Assembly: GCF_010015445.1 (NCBI RefSeq)
Contig: NC_053123.1
Location: 1,240,001 to 1,304,000 of the forward strand
Length of the DNA stretch: 64,000 bases
Direction: 5' to 3'
Source: Perca fluviatilis
Taxonomy: Eukaryota; Chordata; Actinopteri; Perciformes; Percidae
Positions within the stretch are counted from its first letter, which is position 1. Each line of letters begins with the position of its first letter. The notes under the pieces are model-generated. The model saw nothing but the letters and a program-made list of their open reading frames with translations, was not told the origin of the DNA and ran no database searches. The position numbers and the translations under genes are program-made. Shown one piece after another: positions 56,875-64,000 of the stretch.

Positions 56875-58569
56875 CAATGTTTGTGGCCATTTTTGTGTTT
56901 TAGTGTTGCTATTCTTATGGCTCTGACCTAGCAACATGCCATTCAAATTCTTAATCTTATGGACTCTAGCTTGTTTCTAAACATCTGATTTAAGATGAAT
57001 GTTGTGCTCATTGGCAGCTGTGTCCTGTCATTGGAGAAGCAATCCACCAATCAGACCTTTGTAGGTGGGATCTTTGCAGCTGTCATAGGTTGACGATGTC
57101 TCTGCTATCAGCCTAGAGCGACGTGTTTTCGGAACGATATGGCATGAGCATGAAAATGGGGATTTCATCTTCTTTGTGCCAGAGCCAAAAAATGGCATGG
57201 AAGAAAGTGTGTATGAGATTGGTTCGGGGATGAAGGTTGATGTGAGTCAATTTGAAAATTGGCAATTTCTTTGAGCATTGTGAAAAAATGTTAACGGCAT
57301 ATTTCAACTACTACAGCTTCGATGCCAGTTATAAATAATGTCGGCGGGATGGATCAGTCACTTGCAAATATTTAATTAGGGCAAAACAACACAAAATAAC
57401 ATCCCACTTAAACGCAAAACAGATCAAATGAACACAACGTCGGACTTAATGGATGAAGTGAAACATGGCAATTCAGTCACATCACTCTGTTGGCTCAGTT
57501 ATTTTTCCAATCAGCAAAACGTCCATCAATGAACACAACACAAGCACTATTTCAGTCACACAAGAACCCTAAATAAAGCAGGGGATGTGCATGGCGATTC
57601 AGGGGTCTAGGACCAGGCTAGTAGCTCCTTACCCAGACATAAAACCATGCACAAACAAAAGAATGCCCTCACACTCATCCATAGACACAAACAGCAAAGA
57701 AAAAAGAAATGGCTGCAGTGATTTAAATCATGTCGCAGGGAAAAGGACACAGACGTCACGCTCAGCTGAGGAAAATTATTAAGGTATGCATATAAACCCT
57801 AACCCCACGAGTGAGAGCACTACTCTCACTCTTACCAAGGTAGACAGGAGAAGACGGAGTGAGAAATCTGCCAGGGGAGATCAGGCTAGGCTGAGAATGG
57901 ACTTCCAGTATGTGAAATTAACCTCCCCACTGTAAGTTACAGCCCCTCTGCTGAAGAGAGAATAAATATTTCCCCGTACCTTAGTGCCCCTGGGTTGAAA
58001 CCTTGCGAGCACAGAGCACAACAGGGATACACATTATAGCTTTAGTCAGACCATAAAAAAAAAAGTTTTTGATTCTGTGGCTGTGATCATAAGACAAGCC
58101 AAAGAGCGGCGAGAACAGTGGGGTTGCTCTTTGCTCAATATGTCCCCACAGACGTGTGATAATGGTACATGTCAACAGAGGTTAGCTGCAGAGGTGTACT
58201 CCACAGTGTACTCTGTACACTCTACGTTTAATGTACATGTAATTAAATGAGACAAAGTTTTGGCAGCAGAGCTGGAGCATGGAGGTTTGTGGAAACACCA
58301 TAATTCAAAATATTGCTCATGACATACAGCCATAAGGAAAGTGTAAGTGTGAGGTTTTTTTTTTCCTTCTTTTTTTTCATGGTGACTGTTTTGGAAATGC
58401 TCCAACAGTAAAGCACAGAGATGGGAAGAATCTTCCATCCTTGTGATCTGTGCTGCCTCTGAGAAGTTGTTGTCAGGGGCCTTTGGCGTTTGTTACTGAG
58501 GCAAAAAGTCTCCTTTAGCGTCATATGTAGCTTGGTCAGGACTCTTGGCGTCACTTTTTGTAACTGGGT
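56875..58569. other. No gene recognised
   Basis: Complex sequence. The frames at 57585-57782 and 58172-58581 lack domains. Confidence 0.45.
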
Positions 58570-58780
58570 CGGAACGTACACTTAAGTGACATGCGTCAGA
58601 AGAACGGGACAGTTAGGTTTAGGAAAAGATGGTGGGTGGGGTTATAAAATGTATGTTTTTAGTGACACGGGGTACAAGTATGGGACACTAACCCCGATCT
58701 CCGGGGTGAAAGTCCTGTGTTGTTTGACCCATCCACCCCCCCCAACCATCCTCATCATGTGGATATTTGGTTTTTCATAC
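58570..58780 (-). repeat. Fragment with reversed tRNA-Glu-like module
   Basis: The minus strand reads caggactttcaccccggag and then atcggggttagtgtccc. It parallels tggactctcactcaggag and actcgggttcgcgcccc at 52.27 kb, with the loop ctttcac (TTC, also a Glu anticodon). gatggtgggtggggt nearby recalls ggttggggtggtggatgggt of the other copies. Element ends were not found. Confidence 0.5.
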
Positions 58781-58915
58781 TACTCACTACCGTTGTTGCT
58801 CTTAATACTACATCATTTTACAGCGCTGCGGTCGAGCTGCTTTTTTTGTGATGGTATCTGACGCTGAGAACCACTGACAAAGTTGGTATTGAGAACACGT
58901 TGCTTTGTGGTAACA

Positions 58916-58917
<2 letters not shown>

Positions 58918-58972
<55 letters not shown>

Positions 58973-58992
58973 TTTGTGTGTGTGTGTGTGTT
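58918..58992. repeat. (GT)n microsatellite
   Basis: About 26 GT units, a short interruption (agtt), then about 8 more. Confidence 0.96.
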
Positions 58993-60859
58993 GTTAAAAT
59001 GCTGGAATGCAGAAGCGGGTTGTTTGCCTGTCTCTCGAAGAAACTCTATATTACACTGATGTTGTGAACATCCTCTGTAAGCGCACAGTAAAAAGGTCAC
59101 CTGCTAATCAGAAACCTGTTAGCTCAGAGGCGTGTTGACAGAGGAGACAATGTGCGAACGCTCACTTCCTGCATTATGTATGTGGACTCTTTCAGGCATG
59201 TGTTTGCAAATGCTAAAAGCAGCTGTTTGCAGACACATGAAAACCATTGTGGGGCCTTCACATGAAGCTCATCAATCAATGTGCTTCAACTGTCGCAGTT
59301 GGGCCTGTCACAGTTCTGTCAGCCATGCCCGGAGGCTATGTAGCATATTTTAAACTTATGTCTTTTTTGTTGCATTTTTTGTTTCAAAATGCATTTTTTT
59401 GGAAAGTTACTGCGCTTGGCTGAGGTGGATTAAAGAAAAGATGCCATACAGGCTGACTGACACAAGAGCTTCTGAACACATGGATGTTGCAGTACCTGCT
59501 TGTGCTTCTTCTATCTGCTTCTCATTATCATATGCTTCTATATCCCCATAGTGGCTGATCGCACGCAGTACACATGAATCTAAAGACACAAATTCATATA
59601 TTCAGATAAATATATAATATGCAGATAAATATGCATGGAAGATGTTTCAGCAGCATTGAAATGTCAGGATTGATTAGAGTTACTGATGCTCCATTAATTA
59701 TGTCATAATGGTGTATTTGTTCACATGAAAGTTAGTTGATGAAACACATTCTTTCACATTTTATTGTGCAGAAACTTGTTGGTGCACCAACAATGTATGA
59801 AAACATAAGTATTGCTGCCCTCACTTTTGCTGTGCATTAAGGAGTATTTTTTTTGTGCTATTAGAGAGGCCACCAATACTGTCAGTACTGGCCTCATTTC
59901 ACTGTGGTAAATGTATGGTTAAAAAGTGCTGTAATTATGTTTTAGCAATTTATATTTTCAAATGGCAGAGGAAAATAAATGTATTTATCATCTGTAAAGA
60001 CCATACCAGCAAGGTCATGGACACAATTCCCATAAGCAATGCTTGGAAATGTAGTGCTATACCTCAACATGCAGGGTGTACAGCACCTGTAGCATAAACA
60101 TACATTTACTGCTCCCATAGAGCCAGTGCAGTCACACAAGAGACCCAAGAAAGAGGCCCGCATGAGGTCAGGGCAGGAAAAAAGGAGTGTAAGGAACAGC
60201 TTTTCTCCAGATGAACTATTATCAAGTATTTATGGTGTCAGCGAGGACCTAGCAACTCAGACAGGCGGTGACAAATGGCTCACACAATAACCCCTTCTCC
60301 CCTTCTTCCGCTGGACCAAACGAGGGAGCCATTAGAGGGGAAACAAAGCATTTAACCTCAAGGAAAACACACAAACAGACACAGTCCTGCACCATCAGAG
60401 GAAACCTGCACACACACAGGTGGTGGGTTTAAGTCTGGCCACACACACACACACACACGTAAATATATTAAATCTTGTGTCTTTCAGATGGAATGCTATG
60501 ACATTTCTCATTTACGTTCTTATTCCACATGGCAGATTTATTTTTTCATTGGCCACTTTTCTTCTAAGTGATAATTGTTGTGGTATTTCTGTACGTCTAA
60601 GAAATCAGATGTCGCTCACACTGTGTGGGCGACATCTGTGACATCTCTTTCCTTAAATTTGCTGGTGAGAAACCTACTGTATGACTCCTCTGTGGTATAC
60701 AGCAAGGATACCTCCCTGGGTTGGAAGAGAAACGTTGCCTGCAGACATTATTCAGGCAGTAATTAGGTATCCTCCAAAGCAGACTTGGCTGACTCAACTG
60801 TTGATTTGTGTCTATCCTACTGTCTACTTTATTCCCTATTTAATCCTGTCTTTTCTTTA
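58993..60859. other. Largely unique sequence; no gene recognised
   Basis: A short (CA)n lies at 60440-60459. 59640-59740 is AT-rich and contains ctccattaattatgtcataa with a homeodomain-like core. It could be conserved non-coding DNA, but the sequence alone does not show it. Confidence 0.4.
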
Positions 60860-61228
60860 TTTTTATTATTTATTTTTTTAAACGTCATCCTTGCACTGCT
60901 ATATACTGTAGTTTTTATATTACTATGTCTACATTCCTTGCACTATTGGACTTATTTGCACTACCACCATGACACATAGAGCACCTTACCATAGAGCACC
61001 TTACCTGCCCTGACACTGCAAGCGTCTCATGCTTATACATCCCTTAGTACATTCATGTGTTTTTTTTTTTATTTAGAATCTTTTCTTTTATTATCCATAT
61101 TATTCATGTGGGTTTGTTTGTCTTTTTTTATTTGTTATTTTATCATCCTGTTTATGATGTATGTGTATGTTGTGTGTGATGTCTTTAAGCTACTGGGACC
61201 TTGAATTTCCCCTTGGGGATCAATAAAG

Positions 61229-61230
<2 letters not shown>
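60860..61230 (+). mobile_element. 5'-truncated retroposon 3' end
   Basis: A T-rich non-coding stretch leads to gggaccttgaatttcccctt ggggatcaataaag with an AATAAA signal, and then directly into the (TCTA)n tail. This phrase is a familiar 3' terminus of fish retroposons. The family is not determined. Confidence 0.6.
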
Positions 61231-61318
<88 letters not shown>

Positions 61319-61330
61319 CCTATCTCTATC
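61231..61330. repeat. (TCTA)n microsatellite, tail of the retroposon
   Basis: About 23 perfect tetranucleotide units, then impure tctacctatctcta. Confidence 0.96.
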
Positions 61331-64000
61331 TGGCTAAGCAAATGAGTTCTATATTGACATACTGTATTTTGTAGGACACATGGTTTGCTATTGCTACCAC
61401 TTTTTCTTTTTGCTGTTTCAAACACATTGCAGCCTGAAGCAACTATTACATTTTCCAGAGGACTTCTCCCAGGACAAATATGTCACGTTGCATCAGTGAC
61501 ACAGTTTGAAAACATATTTGTACTTGACCAAATAATAACTAAAATGAATTTAATCAGTTTTTAAGGCGGCCTGTTTTCGCCCTGCACCGACACACATGCA
61601 CTGACCCCCTTTTACACCACACACAGCCTGGCCTGCAGGGATCCCGCCCTCCTTCCTCCGCCCAGCCTGGCCCACCCTGTGCCTGACTCCGGACAAGACC
61701 CACCTGCTTCCACTCAGGCGCAGCCCCTTTGAAGTGAACATGTGGAGGTCTCTTTCGACAGCGCCTAGGGCTGCTCTGCCCTAATTTCCCACTGTATACA
61801 CAGATTATCTGTGCCTGGGTAATGCAAACAGAGGGATGATCTAAATGTATGTGAATGCCCCTAATGGCCCCTGCCAATTGGTCCTGGAACAGGGCTGTTG
61901 GATCAAGAATGGCTGCAGTTAAGATTTGCACTGTAGCTATTCGTCAAAGGGATTACACAGGGCTGCAGGGGTTGTTCCGCGACTCAGGAGTTATTGGTAT
62001 GGGAGTCATACATACTTATCATGTGTATCTATCATCCCTTTTTGCTGGATTTGGAAAGAGCTGCCTCTACTTATTCATAAGCTAAACATGAAACGATTCC
62101 AACTCCCTGATAGGTTTGGATATTTCTTTGCAATCAGGGAAAATTTCCTTGGATGAATATTTGAGATGGAGTTCTATTCGGCTTGGCACTGCTGTTGACT
62201 ATTTGTGCATTAAAGTGAGGCAAGCAGTACTAATGCAAACATTGACCATGTAAGCTATTCAAATTTAAATTTAAGTCATATGTCATACAGTATATTCATG
62301 TAGAAATCCAAACTGACATCATTGATTTGGCAGGTTTTGATAATCCAATGCACAAATTTCTGCCCGTTGAATGATTTCTTACAACTCACACACTTGGATC
62401 CAATCCATCCGCATTTAACCAAAAAACCAAAAATGTCACTCCAAATGAAAGACAACCACTACACAGTGTGGGATGCACTTAATGAGTTTAAAAGTACGAC
62501 AGCATCTGTTATGAGCCTCTACGAGTCAGACTGACAGGTACGGCCAGAAAATCAACAGTCATTGAAAACAAGCTGCTTCCCACAGATGTTGCTGACAGAT
62601 GACAGTTGCTGGGCATCATCAAACCCGTCAAGAAGAAAGAAGAGCTCCCGCTTTGCACCTGATAGAGCACACAAAAGGCTTTCAGGCAGCAGGCCCGGGA
62701 ATTCAGCTCAAGCCCCGGGAAGCCAGAGAAAGCCACCTGGAGGGACATCACAGCCAAAAGAACTCCTCCTCAGTACAATAACTTCACCATGAAATCAGCC
62801 CACTCTCATGCACCACTTTGTTAATGAGGATTGGGTGCGTGTGTCGGGTGCTTGTGAATGCTCATTGACAGCAGATGCCTGCCTGCCTGCTTAACCCACT
62901 AACCCCCTTTAAACAAATCATTATTTTCAGGGACGTTCCCCTTGGCGAATGACAGGTTCCAATGATATGCGCCGTTCGTAAGCCATTCACGTCCGAAAGA
63001 TGACAGATCGGGCATCATCCGGATGTGCAGCTGCAGCTACATCAGAGGCCGATCTGTAATGGGAAAATCTATGATTTACATCTGGCATGAGGAACATTAC
63101 AGCCGAGCCTCAACCGCCGTTCCTCGGCTCGGCGTAGACGCTTGTGTTTCGGACGGACTGCAGATGATGTCAGGGCCTGTGCACGGAATCACTTCAGACT
63201 CTTGACAAATTGCCGTCTTTGATTTTATTGGTGTATGACCTTGAAACTGATGTTGGATCCCTTTGTATTATGAGCGAGTATAGATTATGAGCCAATGTGT
63301 TTTCAATAGAGGCCAGAGCCATCCGTGCTAGCTGCTTTACGAGCGTTTTGAAGTGGTTATTCAGGGAGTGCCATAAGTGAGAGGGACAGGGATCGCCTTT
63401 CCAAAAGCCTTCTTTAGGGTAGATGGGGCATAATGGGGCGTAATATGTGATATACTGTATTGTAAAAGACTGCTATGACTAACTGCAAACCAGGATCGTG
63501 ATATCTGCACTGACAAAGGTTACCAAAATAGACACAGACCATAAAGGAATGCCATAAAAATATCCAGCTTCAATTTCAATCGAAGCCCTATGAACATAAA
63601 CTTTACAAGTTTGTTTTAAGTTCTGTTTTAATGATTGATGTAGGCAACATTTCTGAATTTAGAGGCTGTCGAGTCAGCTGTTCTGGGCTGTCATTTCCAA
63701 TAGAACACATCATTTAGAAACTGAAACGTAGACTAGTACCAAAACGTCTCCAAATAAATTCATGTTGCTCCCTGTTCAGTGTCCTAAATCATCCTGAAAG
63801 GCAAAGACACTACTAAAAGTCATCATTTTATAAGCTGTTGTTTTGGTTGTGCTGTGACCTGTGTCACCATTTAACAAACCCATCAATAGAATCTCAGCGA
63901 GAGAAACTGCTGGTAGCTCAGTGGGGATAGATAGGGGCAAAGACCTCCAGCCATTCCTGCTGATAGTCCTGTGCAAACACACAAAGCATCCACATGCACA
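61331..64000. other. Complex, largely unique sequence; no gene recognised
   Basis: No repeat ends were found. Overlapping frames at 61550-61931, 62509-62792 and 63023-63205 occur on both strands without recognisable motifs or codon bias. 62850-63420 is GC-balanced, of high complexity and free of mobile-element wording, so it is the best place in the window for a host regulatory element or exon. Confidence 0.4.

Noticed and set aside
61554..61931. Opposed frames that might be a host exon
   Set aside because: Frames on both strands overlap, with no splice consensus pairing or domain. Kept only as unassigned unique sequence.

Overview
This looks like vertebrate nuclear DNA, most probably from a ray-finned (percomorph-type) teleost. 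The signs are long (CA)n, (GT)n, (TCTA)n and (GA)n microsatellites, intron-bearing hAT transposase remains, L2-like and RTE-like non-LTR retrotransposons, TTAA-flanked piggyBac-type elements and many short inverted-repeat elements of kinds familiar from fish. I found no convincing host protein-coding exon, rRNA, functional tRNA, CRISPR array, LTR retroelement or prokaryotic operon. The window reads as intergenic or deep-intronic sequence, built largely of mobile DNA of several ages.

Layout. 0-5 kb: a foldback element (251-2404), a (CA)n tract, a Tc1-like 3' end and a 46-bp minisatellite in which 14 units each carry a TATA-box-like motif. 5-17.8 kb: mostly unique DNA with a piggyBac-like element (7554-8954) sitting inside an older element, a 365-bp TTAA-flanked element (11118-11482) and several other inverted-repeat elements. 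17.8-21.3 kb: an RTE-like LINE (17837-21149) inside a hAT-type element (17805-21320) whose 8-bp target duplication is intact. 22.6-26.2 kb: a second, younger-looking LINE with a 958-codon open frame. 27-34 kb: inverted-repeat elements and a hAT element with a five-exon transposase pseudogene. 36.6-42 kb: a deep nest, in which an old inverted-repeat element holds a hAT element that holds a LINE tail and a second RTE-like copy. 43.6-47.7 kb: three similar retroposon tails joined to GA-rich repeats, then further elements. 49.5-54.95 kb: an L2-like LINE split by a piggyBac-like element that is itself split by a hAT-like element carrying a tRNA-Glu-like module. 55-64 kb: small elements, microsatellites and about 5 kb of complex, largely unique sequence.

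How the parts relate. The most informative content is the order of insertions, which target-site duplications, TTAA duplications and reading-frame restoration let one read directly. The genes present are mobile-element genes (endonuclease/reverse transcriptase, hAT transposase, an ORF1 remnant, a possible Myb/SANT-like domain). Nearly all are broken. Family names come from remembered hallmarks rather than database searches. Boundaries without a stated target duplication are approximate.
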